A stretch of 64,000 nucleotides of DNA from Neckera pumila (lineage: Eukaryota; Streptophyta; Bryopsida; Hypnales; Neckeraceae): assembly GCA_963969595.1 (NCBI GenBank), contig OZ018410.1, forward strand, positions 30,136,913 to 30,200,912, given 5' to 3'. The number at the start of each line of letters is the position of its first letter. The first letter of the stretch is position 1. The notes under the pieces are model-generated. The model made no database searches. It was not told the DNA's origin and saw nothing but the letters and a program-made list of their open reading frames with translations. A program made the position numbers and the translations under genes. Positions 11,423 to 23,772 of the stretch are shown in pieces.

Positions 11423-13214
11423 GTTCTGCTGTATATGTTTTAGGCATTTCAAACAAATTTTGGTACGGAAAATGAAGGTTTGTTAGGACACAAGTCATTT
11501 GACCGCAGAGTGTATGTCTCCAGCGATTTATTGTAGGGAGCTGACTTTGACCATCGTCGCCCCCTTGTTATATTATGACGATCACCAACTTGCGACAATA
11601 GGGAGGTTGGCTCTACAAATAGGAGTTGCTGATTGTGAGTGGAGTGAAGTTGATGTTGCTGCAAACCCATTTCTACTTCCACCTTGTATTTGTGAATCAC
11701 TTTTTCCACAGATTGTTGCAACAGTAGGCATGCAAGTAAAATAAAGCTCTATTCTATTGATGAATGGGCGTCTTAACAACAATGTTCTCGTCGTATCAAT
11801 GTCCTGCAATTGTAGTGTCAGAATTCTACTCCTGGAAGTCTCAGAATTCGACTTTGATGCTATTCAACACAGAGAAGAAGTCATGAGCTGCAAATGACGT
11901 GGCTAAGTCGAAAAGTCACTTGATAAGACTGGTGGTTTTGGAGACTTGTTCTCATCACAGGGCACTAATTTACATGATCCTGTCTCCTCAGTATTCAGTC
12001 TTCTACTAGAATCAACGATCCTTTGTTGACGGTGAACATGTTTCTAGGAACAACTTGGAGTTGATTAAGTGCTCATCCAACCTTGGTTCTAACAATTTGT
12101 TCATGTGCTTGCCATGCGAGTGATTCTCCAGATTAATTGAACACTATGCGATGTATATTTTGAAATATAAGTTTGGAACCCTGAACCAAAGTCCGTTGCA
12201 CCAAGGTAGTTAATTCCTGGAATCTGGAAGTTCACATCAAATTTTTATTACCGGTAATTCAAGTCTGGCAGCACCCTAGAGCATGAGCATGCAATCTGAT
12301 AAAAGGTATGTACACCCTCAAAGCATCCAAATCAGCAGTACACATGGTTCCTATTGCCTTAATTTTGGTTGGGTCTTGCAGCTCATCTTATTAGGCCTCT
12401 CACAATACGCTGTGTATGACACCCTCACTACAGATTAGCATTTGGAAACGTACCTCCATTCCAGTGCCAATCAAATGTTGAGATAGGGACCCATTTCACC
12501 ACAAACCCAGAATTGGCACCCTTAAATTTCAGAAAATGGATACAAATTGATTTGGAGGATGTAAACCACCCTATAATATGTTCCAGCGTTGTCTGTAAGT
12601 CATCAACCAATAATACTTTAAACCTTCATAAGTGTTGCATCCAGCAAGCGAATTATGCATTCTTTGGTGCGTTAGAACCCTCTTCCATGTACCAACAGGA
12701 ACATGTAATTATTCGGACACTTCTGCTTGGCACCAATCGTGCATTATGCATTCTTGTAAGCATCATTTCAAGGTCAATTGTTATCTGGCTGAAAGTCGTT
12801 TAGCTTCATAACTTTTGCGTCCAGAATCCAAATTACGCATCCTTTGGTGCGCCAGAACAAACCCTCTTTCATGTGCTAACAAGAGCATATAAAATTTCGA
12901 CCAATCGTTTATGCTCAGCGCCAATCATGCATTATGCATTCCAGTACACATCTGTTCAAGTTCAAGTGATACAGTAAGTCCTCTGCACCTTCATAACTTT
13001 TTCATCCAGTATCCAAATTCAGGTATGCATTCCTTGGGTGCAATAGAACCAAGTGATGTACAGTCTTTCCTGTAAAAACAATAACATATTTGGCCAATTA
13101 TGTTTGGAGCCAATTATGCCTGATGGAATCTAGCAGCAGCGCCAAAAGTGGCCATTTGGCGTCGGTCCCTCCCTGAGTGTCGTGTACGATTCGATGGGAG
13201 TGGATTGAGATCGA
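11423..13214. other. Intergenic space between two convergent genes
   Basis: This holds the 3' flanks of the CAS-like (+) and RING (-) genes. 11423-12350 contains only short ORFs without features. 12600-13130 holds a diverged tandem repeat listed separately. Confidence 0.6.
12600..13130. repeat. Diverged tandem repeat, ~180-bp unit, three copies
   Basis: Three units begin CTTCATAA(C/G)T(T/G)TTGCATCCAG and continue with AATTATGCATTCTTTGGTGC, then an AGAACC motif and CCAATCATGCATTATGCATT. They start at about 12626, 12805 and 12990. The last is partial. Confidence 0.65.
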
Positions 13215-14933
13215 TCAGAGCTGGGAGTAGAACGTGAGGCGGTTGGGTCCAACCCACGGCGCACCAGGCGACCTGGAAGCAGCGCCATCGGCTGTGACGA
13301 TGGGCAGAAACTCGAAGGAGCAGCGTTCGGGCGACATGGTCAAGGGGCGGAACGGCGTCACCCGGGACGACTCCAGGACGACGTCGTCTTCAAGCTCCCA
13401 AGCCGGGAGCCAGTGCGTGGGCAATTGCGAAATCTGGTTCGAGTCGCACGACGTGGAATTCACGGACCGCGAGCTCCACGACGCGTGACGCTTGTAACTG
13501 GACTCGTCACTGTGACTCGCTTTCGGTGATCCCGTGTCGACGTCGGATCCCGAGATTCCAAACACGAAGGACTCCGTCATCCAGCGCTCACTGATGGACG
13601 CATGATGGATGCATTCCTTGGATTGGATTCCAGTTTGGTAGATCCCAGTTTGCATCCCGGTTAGGTTCCCGGTTTGGGTGTCTGGGTGGTTGTTGCCCCT
13701 GGTAGTGAAGCTGAGTCCATGAGGGTGATTTTCCAGGTACACGGATCCCCATCCTTCAGCAGAGCTGTGATGCTCCAGGAGAGGCGCGACGCCAACGTCC
13801 ACGTCGATGTCCATGTGGGGCTCGCATGAGCTTTCGAGGGGTGGCGAGGAGTTGGCGGCTAGGGCGGGCGGGAGAGGCATGGGCCGGTTGACGAGAACCC
13901 AGGCGGGCACCTCCACGGTGGTCACGGAAGGGGCGCGCAACGCCAATCGTCGGTAGCGCGCTTCCTTGGAAGAATTTGGAGGATCTGTGAGGACGATGCG
14001 GCACACGGGGCAGGTCACCTGATGCTCCAGCCAGGAGTCGACGCAGCGCATGTGGAAGACGTGGCCACACCGAGGGAGCTTCCGGAGCACCTCGGCGGCC
14101 GCGTACTCCACTAAGCAGATCGGACACCTGCATGCACAACAAGAACCAAATTGGCGAACTTTGAATGAAAATCAAGCAGGGCTTGCAATTGTCTGCAGTG
14201 CCTTCCATCGTGGTCTGCTACATGACTTCCCATTCCAGTGATTGCATAAGAATTCATTCATCCAATCCATTGAGTGAGAACACAATTCACTTTTGTGTTT
14301 GGCTTTAGCACTAGCAACCCGACGTATTCTCGATCTCCAGTATGTGATTTCCATGGCGTGATATCTCAATGAAAGCTAAGCACACTGCGACATTGATTGG
14401 TTGAAAATGCTGAAAAGAGAATCCTGTACCTTCGTTAATCTTGTGAGAAATGAACAAGGCAGACAGAGACACACAGACGGAGTGGCATGCATGCTATTCG
14501 ACATGACGCTGTAGTAATTAAATAGCTTACCCTTCCTTGATGTTGTTTTTGAGCTCGTGAACCTTCACTGTTGGGAAGGTGGCAATCACCTCCTTCTTGA
14601 TCCCTGTCTGCTCCTCTGCCTGCAAGAAAAGAATTGTCTTACGCGGCCCCAAATTGCAGGTGAAGTGCTGTGAATCCTGAATTGAATGCATATTGATACT
14701 CGCTAAATTTAATTATTCCAAATGTGGTAGACATGCAGAATCGTATTTCGAAGGTGGAGGATGGAACTTACGGGGACGGTAGGGTCTGCAATTGGCAAGG
14801 CGGAGACTTGCACGGAGCCCGTGAGGCGCTGGCGAATCTTGCGAATGCGCCAACAGTAGAAGAAGAGCACCAAACACACGGTCAATGTGAGCCCGAACGC
14901 TATGGGCGTCTCGATCCTCATCGTCATCGCCAT
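13215..14933 (-). CDS. ATL-type RING-H2 E3 ubiquitin ligase, 3 exons
   Basis: Exons on the minus strand: 14933-14772, 14619-14531, 14127-13215 (1,164 nt, 387 residues). The start is the first ATG of the MAMTMRIE frame. Residues ~10-28 form one membrane span, followed by a basic stretch (RIRKIRQR). A GLD-like segment (GIKKEVIATFPTVKV) lies at ~60-74. The RING-H2 domain covers 85-126: CPIC, then C104, H106, H109, C112, C123 and C126, with the LPRCGH and VDSWL signatures of the ATL family. The second and third exons join in the codon just before CPIC. The 260-residue tail has no recognised domain, is Ser-rich and is likely disordered. ATLs are membrane-anchored E3 ligases, often in stress or defence responses; the substrate is unknown. 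The third exon is clearly GC-richer than the surroundings. The gene is convergent with the CAS-like gene. Confidence 0.9.
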
Positions 14934-14939
14934 TACCAA

Positions 14940-15938
14940 TTTCCCAGCCCAATGAATTCAAGCATATTTACGAAACTATATCTGAAACAAGTGTCTAGAG
15001 CGCTTCAACCGAGTACCAAATCAGTTGAATTCCAGCAGCAGCGTCCATGCCCAGCTAGCTCCGACTCCCAAGAAACCCCGAAAGCCTCTGTTTCATGTCC
15101 CGGCGAATGTCTCACTATCCTCAGCCAGTCTCTGTTTCTGCTCCACGGAAACTCGTTCCAGCAGTTCATTGCGACGCAATTGCTACTGCTGGCGAGAAAC
15201 TAATGGCAGTAGCGATACAGACATCTCATCCATGTCCAGACCCACAATTGCAGCTGCAAGAACCTATTGGTGCCCCGCCTTTCTTCCACATACTCTTTCG
15301 AATCTACAGCTGCTCTTCACGAACCTGAATCATCAGTCCTGACTTCACTAATCGCAGGAATGAATGAACGAATTGCAATCCCCAAAGTTACTGAATTTAT
15401 GTTGAAAGAAATGAAACCAAGAGCTAGCTACAGTAGCTGTCAAGATTGTCGCGGCGTCTTGCAAGAACTGAATCACAATCGCCTACTCCAATTCCCTCAA
15501 CTAACGACGCCACTCACTGACAATTCATGTCTACAAAAGTACCAGCGTCCTTCAACGAAATGAAAATGATGCACTTGAACTCACCCAGTTACAGTACAAT
15601 CTTGACATCGTAAGTACACCACCATCATGGTGACGCTGCCGGCGACATTTTCAGGACAGTTATGTACTCCACCATAGAAGCTCCTCGGCATGTCACACAC
15701 TCACATGTGGCAAGTACAGGACAATTGGTCTCTAAGTCTTGCAATTGTTGCACCACCGAAGTGCAATTGCCAAACTTGGCACAGTCTTAGCAATGATCCC
15801 TATTCACGTCCGTCGTGACTGCAATTAAGACGTCGAGGTGAAAAGATTCCTGTGGATTACAATACTGATTGCGGGGCTCAATAGTTGGAATGGGTCCACC
15901 GGCAGGCTAATCAGTTGGGTTTGAAAGCCTGAGATTGT
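14940..15938. other. 5' flank of the RING gene
   Basis: Upstream region of the minus-strand RING gene. Several overlapping short ORFs run on the plus strand (14724-15563) without recognisable domains; I treat them as chance frames. Promoter elements could not be assigned. Confidence 0.4.
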
Positions 15939-16199
15939 GGGCCTCTTCCCGAGGGGGCCGGGGCTGTTCCCGGGGCTGTTATTGATGGATCGTCGGTTGT
16001 GGTGCCGCAACAGAAGGGGTCAACTCCTCCGAATTCACCCTACTACTCTACTATATTGGACGACTGTTTGGAGGTTTTAATGCAGTTTCTACTCGGTGTC
16101 GGTCTCTGTAGGATATCAATCTGTGCCTTTGGTGTGTACAACTCTCAAATAGCATCTTTACTTGGGTACTGTGCCGTAAAAAATAAAATAAATATGTGA
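15939..16199 (+). other. Short Gly/Pro-rich open frame, unrecognised
   Basis: A plus-strand frame reads GPLPEGAGAVPGAVIDGSS and goes on to VVVPQQKGSTPPNSPYYST before a TGA at 16197-16199. The composition is more protein-like than its surroundings and a stop precedes it closely. It may be a decayed terminal exon or a retroelement fragment. No function is assigned. Confidence 0.25.
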
Positions 16200-18480
16200 A
16201 ATCTGTCGTTTGAGTGCACGAGGATCGTCTTGGGTGGTTGATATGAGGATCAGAACTGTATTGCCCTGTCTTTAGCTAGCGGCACTTTGAATAATGCCGC
16301 CGTTCTGTGGAACTGGAAACTCTGTTGATTCAGTTTAGTATCATTTGAGTGCTGAAATGATTCACGTCAATATCTTTAACTTAACTTCTCCCACTCCATT
16401 ATTCAACATTGAAGGTGGGGGTCAGTCATTTCTATCCATGCAAGAAAACATAATTATGGTTAAGAGCATCCTCAATGGAAACAGTAACTTTGCACTGTAA
16501 CAGGAAGGTGGGGCCAGTAGGATTGTTTAAAAATGGGACGCAACGCAACCTAAGGTAGTCAAGCCTGTTACCATGCAAACTAATAATCCAAATATCTGGG
16601 GGGACAATTCCAAGAGGGGCATATATTTTTCATAGATGTGACGTTGTTTCACAAATCAAACCTAAGTGGAATTATAATTTTCCAAATAAATTTAAAATTT
16701 TTGTGAATTTTTGAAGTGGTTTGCCCTGAAATTACCAAATCATTCTTAGAGTGGAGTCATAAACATCCTAAAAATAACCCAAAATCGTTCTGCCACATAT
16801 CCAATGGTATTTAAGTGTAAACCATAAAACTTAAGGAGGCAAATGATTCTATCTCCAACATACACCATCTCAAATTTGTCAAAATGTATTGTTGTCATTG
16901 GCCTCAAATATAGTGTATATGAAGCCATTGCCTGAATCTCTATTTCCACCCTTTTGCAAGTATAAAATTTTGTTTCGCCACAGTCCTATTTAAATCAAAT
17001 AGTCATTGCAATGATTTTTTAGAAAATGAATGGATTGGATGATTTTTTGGACAATATTGGGGTTCAAAAGTAGGATGATGGAATGTGGTAGCTGTGAACT
17101 TCTAATTTGTCCCTCTGTCCCTTTGTCCCAAAATGATTGTCCGATGACAAACATTTTTCAAGATTAAGGTGAAATTTGAGAATTTGGTAAAGTAATTAAT
17201 GCAGACATATAGATTAACTCCTGATTTTTTCAACGGTTTGCAAAAACGGCAATATCACGTTTGAAGCATGAATTATTTAAAACTGGAAAATTTATGCTGC
17301 AACTTTCTATGATAAATCCTCCTCTCAGTTTACAATTTTCCATCCAAAACGCCTAACTCTGCCCCGCATGTGACAAATCTTGGCTAAAATGGTCTAGAGG
17401 AACTCCAGTGGGATTCCTAAGTCATTCTTCAAAGATAAGTTTCAATTTTTTAGTTTATTTGAAAAAAATAGAACCTCCAATTGTTAGTTTGCAAGTTTTA
17501 AAAACTCACAATGGACCAAAGAAGGGCATCTACGGTAGAAGTAAGGTGTTCTATAGATGAAATCACACCAAAAAACTAATGATAAAATTGGTTTGCTAAG
17601 ATTCTTCTTTGTATGAATTATTTATTAGTCACGAATAATTGAAGGAGACAACGAGATTTTAATATCCTTCTTTGAATGTGCAAAGTAAACATATGAGCTT
17701 GTACATCTTTTTAGAAACCCCATGAGAAGTTCTTTAAAAACTTTTGGAACCTTCTGACTTTCAAAAGATCATTTTTCGGACGATCAAGATTTCCGACACC
17801 AACAAGTACCTGAACCAACGAGATTCCCCAATTCCGTCAAAATTGGGAAGTATTCTCATAGTTGACTAGCATTTAAGGAGCATATAAAATTGGAACAAGG
17901 CTGGAGTGGGATCTTTTTTTATTCCTATACACCTTCCAAATAATCTAGGCTACTTAAATTCTTCATAAAGGCAAACTTCAATAGTTGGATTTTTATCCCA
18001 TTTCTATTTAAAGTTGATGCTAGCTTTTTGCAGCAAAAAAGAGGGTCCCGTAAGTGAAAATGAACTTTTCAAACCGATGGCACAATCCATTTGTGATTTG
18101 GAGTCTTTTTCTAAATGTTAGAAGTTTATATCAGTGTAGAAATAGAAAATCCTAAAATTTGTAGTGATAAAATTACTACTAGGTAAGAGAGATGAAGGGG
18201 TGCCTTTGAGAAAAGTATAGAAGGGCTCCCTTTTCTTTCTTAAAACACCCTTTATTTGCACTTTATTCCCATTGGATCCATTTAAGTGGATTTTTTGGCC
18301 ATTGAGTCAAAACTTGCCAAACAATATTTTAGGAGCAAATTTTACTCACTATTGTTGGTGTTTTTGAAGCGAGCTTTGAAGGACATTAAGGTCCCTTTAA
18401 AACTTGCATTCTCTTGTAGTTTCAAAGTGTTGTATGTACTTATTTCTATACTAGTATTTTTGTACTAACCATTGTATTAA
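16200..18480. other. AT-rich non-coding stretch
   Basis: No ORF above about 67 codons and no recognisable domain, terminal repeat or RNA gene was found. Old, unrecognisable transposon sequence is likely. Confidence 0.45.
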
Positions 18481-18719
18481 TCCTAAAGAAAGCCCCTCCC
18501 GGTACCTTAGCAATGCCACTTGTAGGGGCACTCTAGTAACTTGTTTATGCTTTTGTGCACATTTTTTTAGTGGAAATCTTTATTGAAAATTTTCCTAGTA
18601 GAATGTGGATCGTAGGATACTAACAAAATGTTGGCGTTTATATGTGTTAAATGGTTGTACTAACATCTACCAATTCAACCCTATACAATTTGGTCTATTG
18701 TTATTCTTATTCCTTAGAA

Positions 18720-18925
18720 TATGGCGGAACTTTGAATTCTTTGTGTGTTGAGATTTGTTATTCTTTTGGCTAACACTCTTATACAACTGAGCTTTGAACT
18801 CCTTAAGGGTCAAAATTCTTAGTTCTTTTGTATTAAAACCTCTATATGGTGGAGCTTTGAACTTTTTGACATGCCATGTTCTTAGAGTCTTTTGTTGAAA
18901 ACTACCATACGACAGAGCTTTGACC
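18720..18925. repeat. ~75-bp tandem repeats with GGAGCTTTGAAC core
   Basis: Three to four units share TATA(T/C)GG(T/C)GGAGCTTTGAAC followed by CTTAGTTCTTTTG-like sequence. The inverse motif (GGTCCAAAGCTCCAC) is the core of the tandem repeats at 62970-63420. Confidence 0.6.
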
Positions 18926-18979
18926 TTGAGACTAAATTAGCATACATAGAACCTTTAGTAAGACAATTAGTGGTTGTTG

Positions 18980-19345
18980 AAAAAAATCCTTGAAACCTCC
19001 AGTGTGTTAAAATTCTAGCTAGTTAGTCCTTAAGAGCCCCAATGTGTTAAAATTAAGCCAGTCGGTTCTCCTTGAAACCCAATGTGTTAAAAATCAAATC
19101 AATATGTCCCTTTAAGAGCTTTTGTATTTTAATATTCAAGCTAATTTGGCCTCCTTGAGCGCCTAGTGTATTACAATTCAAACCAATCCAATCCCCCAAG
19201 AGCCCCAGTGTATTAAATTTCAAACTTGTCAACCCTCAAGAGCTCCAATGTATTAAATTCCAAGCTAGTCAGCCTCCCAAGGTCTCCAACATGTTAAAAT
19301 CAGGCCAGTCCAACCCTTGTTGGAAGGCCCCAACGTGTTAAAAAA
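18980..19345. repeat. ~60-bp tandem repeats with CCAATGTGTTAAAATT core
   Basis: Eight or so degenerate units alternate CCC(C)A(A/G)TGTGTTAAAATT with AAGCCAGTC and a CCTCCAAGAG motif. They follow directly on the 75-bp repeats and belong to the same larger repetitive block. Confidence 0.6.
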
Positions 19346-21040
19346 CCCAGTCCATCCGGCAAAACCCCCAGGTGGGTACCAGATGGGCATAAGATACTAG
19401 AGGAGCGGCGGGTACCAAGGCTCAACCTTGACCAGCCAAGGCATCTCTGGAGCTTGACCCTGACTAGCCAAAAAGTCCTCAGCCAGCCAGTGCTTGCACG
19501 AGCAACAACAAAGAGCCTCTTCACTCGGGTTCATTCTTAAAAAATTCACAATTGGATTGATACGAGTTGCTAAATTATCATATAAAGCTTGATGTTTGGC
19601 TACTAAATCATAGCTCTATGAATTTCTATCAAATAGGGAATTAGCACACAAGGGATTAGAGAAAATGCTATCAATAAATTAGATAAGCTTGGAAGGAAAG
19701 AAGTTGAAAAAAGAAGAATCAAAAGAAGGAAAGGAAGAATTATGATTGAAGTATTTCCATGACCAAAGAAGGATAGGAGTTAAGGGAAAATCTAGATAGA
19801 ATTTCCAGTTAGCCATATATAAGCAGGTGATCACAATTACGCAATTTTTTGATGCAAAATAGGAGACAAGAAGATAAAATTATTGGATCTTTATTTTGGA
19901 AGTTGAATAGTTGTTTCCTTGGCAAAGACAACTAGTTGACATTAACAATAATTCAAAAGAAAAGCTTTAGAAACAAAAGACAAAGTAGAAAAGAAAGAAA
20001 ACAAGTTAGAAAGAAAGGAGTAGAAGAAACTTAGAAGGAAGAAATAGGATGTTAGCTTGGAATTAATTCAACAAGTTGTACTACAAATATAAGCTTAAAT
20101 GCTGAACAAATTGCAAAGAGAAGGCAAGATGAAGAATGATGGGGAAGCTGAGGTGATTATCAAACACCTATTGAATGAATCCAAGTCTGAGGTTAAGTAC
20201 TTAAATCACCCATTCTCTTCAATGCCTTTTGGTTAAAAGTTCAAATACATAGTAGAAGTTACAATCTCAATTCACACTCCTAGAATTAGTCTTTACTTCA
20301 AGTTTAGTTTCAGATATTTGTAGAAGATTTCTAGAGCTCTCTAAAAACATGTTAACTTAGGAAATAGATAAAAACAAAGGAGATGTCAACGAATGAAGTT
20401 TGGTAATAAAAATTGATGAGAAATCGTGAAATTCATCGAAGAAAGGTAGAAATGGAAACTTAAAATTTGGTTTGAATCTAGAGTTAAAAAGTCCAAAGAA
20501 AGCTAATTTAGATTGATAGAAAATTAGTGGATAAAATTTTAAAGTATTGATTAATGGGCAAACTTCATCCATTTATAGCTTTCTTTTTGAAACTCCAAAT
20601 TTTAAGTGTTTTAGCAATCTGAATAGGTAATTTTAGTTTCTACAAGAAAAAAATTATTAAAATTCTAAACATAATAAGGTTAGTAGCAGAAGAAGTCCAG
20701 AGCCTTAAGAATTAAGTAGATAGCAATTTAGAATCTTTTGAAGAAATCTAAGTTATAATTAAAACTAGCATCATCTAGAAAGAGTTTAGAAGGTTCCAAA
20801 TCTAATTCAAATTTTAGAAATAGAGTTAAAATAAGATAGATAATCAAGGATGAAGTTTAATGTTAAGATTAGATGAAAGAAATAATGCTTCATCCATTCT
20901 AGGTTAAATTTAAAATTTTGAAAGTAGACTAAAACTTAATTTCATATCCGAAGTCAAAAATCAATTTAAGTTCAAATGTTGGTAGAAAACCGTACTGATG
21001 AAGCTTAAATGGCCTCTTCCAAGGCTAAACTTTCTCTAGA

Positions 21041-21343
21041 CATTAGAAGAGATTGGAGGGCATTGGGGGGCCGTTTCAGGCCCATTCTCCAATTTGGCTA
21101 GATCTGTGACTAGTCAATATGGGTTGTTAGAATATTTTTTTTCAAAAAACAAACAAAAACAAAAACAAATTCTCTCCCAAATATCATTTCAGGCCAAAAA
21201 TTATTATTATTATCAATTATTTATTTTTGAAAAATGACATGGCACTATCTCAACCACATCAGCCAGCAGCTTTCATGCGTTCACGCACTCTGGGAACGCA
21301 GGATAACTCGCGGGCTCTTGGAGGCCTCAAATCTCTTCTAATG
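21041..21343. mobile_element. MITE with CATTAGAAGAGAT terminal inverted repeats
   Basis: The left end CATTAGAAGAGATTGGAGG mirrors the right end CCTCAAATCTCTTCTAATG. The body of about 300 bp is non-coding and GC-rich at its edges (GGGGGGCCG). Related ends flank the insertions at 22532-22930 and 53820-54145. No target duplication was identified. Confidence 0.7.
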
Positions 21344-22230
21344 TATAACTTACACTGGGAAACTCCAAATGGAATGAATTTTATCATTTTGAAAATGGAA
21401 GACCATGATCAATAATTTAGTATAGCTAACTTTTGTGTCTTATGAGAAGCGTGTTTAGTGTTTTTTTGTCGGGCCCATGTTGTGAATTTAGTGGAAGGAG
21501 GCGTGAAGCATCATGAAGCATGTTTGGACCTTGGATCATTAGAAGAAACCCGGTTTTTATTTTATGTGAGTTGCTTGACATGTGATGTTTTTATAGACAT
21601 CATGATATTAGAGTGTCAGTGATGACCCCAAAAGGCAAATTTTCATAGATGTTGCACTTGCGCTAATAAATTACTATCAAAACATATTGATGATGTTATT
21701 GACGTCCATGTTTTATTTGACATGAACTCAAACACAGTGATGTGTTTCTGAACATCCAAAAAACATAGCATAGCCACATCAGTAAGCAAATGCATTTTGG
21801 CTAAGGGTGAGTCTGTAAAAGTTATTTGTGGGGTATGATAAAATGCTGACCAAATGTGAAAAATTTAGAGAAAGGGCAACCACGTGGCATGCTTTGCAAA
21901 AAATGGATTGGAATGGATGTATAACATGATGAAAAGAGAAGCTCTTTATACAGGTGGTGTGGTAGGAAGTAAAACAAACTATATGGGATATATGAAGTAA
22001 GAATTGTGCTCAAAGTAGAATGTCTAAAACAATATCCAGATGATTGAAATGACATCCACATGTCTAAAAAAACGTCAAGATGTCTAGCGATCAAGCTGCC
22101 ATCTTTAAATTATCCCATATTGTTTGTTTTACTATGGATGGACAATGGATTTCAATATAAATACATCCCCTCTATCCTTCATTCTCACTAGAGGTAATTC
22201 TTTTGTTTTTCCAGCTAGATGTGTGGTATG
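21344..22230. other. AT-rich non-coding stretch
   Basis: No convincing gene. The motif TTAGAAGAAACCCGGTTTTT near 21540 resembles the end of the CACTA MITE at 25332-25485, so a decayed fragment of that family is possible. Confidence 0.35.
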
Positions 22231-22234
22231 TAAT

Positions 22235-23772
22235 AGAGTGTGGGCATCATTAATGCCTCAATTGCAACCGTTGCCAATCATGGGACTGGGCTATAGGTGG
22301 AGTTTGAACTTTGCAGGGCCATTGTCAATGACACAGCAACACAACAAGTACGTGTTGTTGATGATTAAACACTTTTTTAAACGGATTGAGTTGGTGGCTT
22401 TATTTGACAAATTCAATGAAATGACAACTTATTCTTTTTTAGATCCGATTTTGAGTCGCTTCGAAATTTCAGCAAAGGTGTTGAATAACCAAAGAAGTGA
22501 CTTTCTTGGTGAATTTCAAGCCTTGTGTAAACATTAGGAAAAATTTCAAACCTCAAAGGGACCGCTTCAAGATTGTTCACCATTATTGGGAACCAAAAAT
22601 TTAAAAAAATTAAAATATTAAAAATAAAAAACCTGGCCCCGGCTTGGCGATAGTCGACCAGCAGCCTGTCCGGTGGCCAATAGCTAAGGCGGGCTGAAGC
22701 CAGGTGGCCTACTTGTACAGGCAAGCGGCTAACAGCTAAGCAGCCAAACATGGCCAGGTGCATTCTATTTTCTTTTTTTAAATCCTTTTGTCCTTAAGTG
22801 ACATGGCAATTTACCCACCACCACCTCAGCTGCCCATAAGTGGTTGTTTTTTTTAGTTCAATGAAGCTCCCAAGTTTGAGAATTTGTAAATAACTCGCAG
22901 TCCTTTTGAAGCCTCATTTCTCTTCTAATGCATGCAATGATTGATCACCGCACTACTTCTCAAAATCTCCCTAAAGCAGATGGATTAGCAGAACGTACGG
23001 TGCTAATAGTCAAGAGGGGACTTCAGAAATATAGTTTGATGAAGGGGCACCATGGAAATTGGGAATTACAACTTCCGTGGATAGCAATGGGCTATCAATT
23101 TAGTAAGCAAGCCTCTTTAGCTTCTTTTTCCCCTATTATTTATTATTTGGGTGCCATCTAGTCTTACCAATGGCAATCAAACAAGATGCAGATAAGATAT
23201 TGGATACCGTGGATGATCCAAACACATGGACATGTGTATGCCAGCAACGTGCAAAGCTGTACAAGAAGGTGATGCCAAGGGCTTTGGAGAACCTTTCTAT
23301 TGCATAGTATAGAGACACCTTGCACTATGCCACAATACGAGGGGCCTACAGGCCTCAGATTCGACGTTTTCTGCCTAGAGACTATCTTTGTTTGCAGCAA
23401 ATGGCGCCAACCACACTCAACATGACGACAATGCGTATTATTCTACAAATGCGTGAGGTACACAAATTATGTGTGTTGCTCTTGGAGGGTTGTGATGGCA
23501 AGATTTGGAAGGATCACACACACAATTGTGCACCGTGTCATTTGCCTCACACTGATGGAAGGATTGATACTAGCAATTCACGTATTTCAATTGGGCTAAA
23601 ATGTATGTTATGTGGAAGCACCAAACGCGCTGCTATTATAGTGTTGTGCAATATTTGTTCCACTAGGTGGCATACAGATTGTTTGAGCCCGCCATTGCAA
23701 GAAATTTTAGCAGGCCGGTGGGTTTGTCCCAAATATGTATCGGGGCCTGGACACGCATCTTCATCTTCATAG
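22235..23772 (+). pseudogene. Ty3/Gypsy integrase remnant with C-terminal PHD finger
   Basis: Plus-strand pieces read as a Gypsy integrase core. LNFAGPLSMTQQHNKYVLLM has Asn where the first catalytic Asp is expected. LNNQRSDFLGEFQ follows, and after an interrupting MITE (22532-22930) comes DHRTTSQ..ADGLAERT, with the catalytic Glu region, then IVKRGLQKY. Further frames continue through RPQIRRFLPRDYLCLQQM to a PHD-type zinc finger in 23600-23740: CMLC, LCNIC, RWHTDC, then WVCPKY, where the last Cys is Tyr. Stops and frame changes (for example a TAG near 23160) make this a pseudogene. The PHD finger may once have directed integration to particular chromatin, by analogy with chromodomain integrases; that is inference. 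Reverse transcriptase is not visible upstream. Confidence 0.8.
22532..22930. mobile_element. MITE inserted in the Gypsy integrase
   Basis: Ends CATTAGGAAAAATTTC and TTCTCTTCTAATG are inverted and related to those at 21041-21343 and 53820-54145. The insert separates FLGEFQALC from IDHRTTSQ, which are adjacent parts of the integrase. No ORF of its own. Confidence 0.7.

Larger units (their letters stand above)
18480..21036 (-). mobile_element. Large repetitive element copy (inverse of 61.0-63.6 kb)
   Basis: Several landmarks occur in the same order as at 61.0-63.6 kb on the other strand. They are a GTAGAAAACCGTAC / ATGGTTTTCTATGG motif beside a TTCATC block, an ACCAAACTTCATTCG motif, and the GGAGCTTTGAAC tandem repeats. 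No ORF with a recognisable domain remains. An LTR-type or other large non-autonomous element is possible; the class is unknown. Confidence 0.4.

Noticed and set aside
14724..15563. Plus-strand ORFs up to 159 codons
   Set aside because: They run antisense to the first exon of the RING gene and into its promoter, without domains or splice logic.
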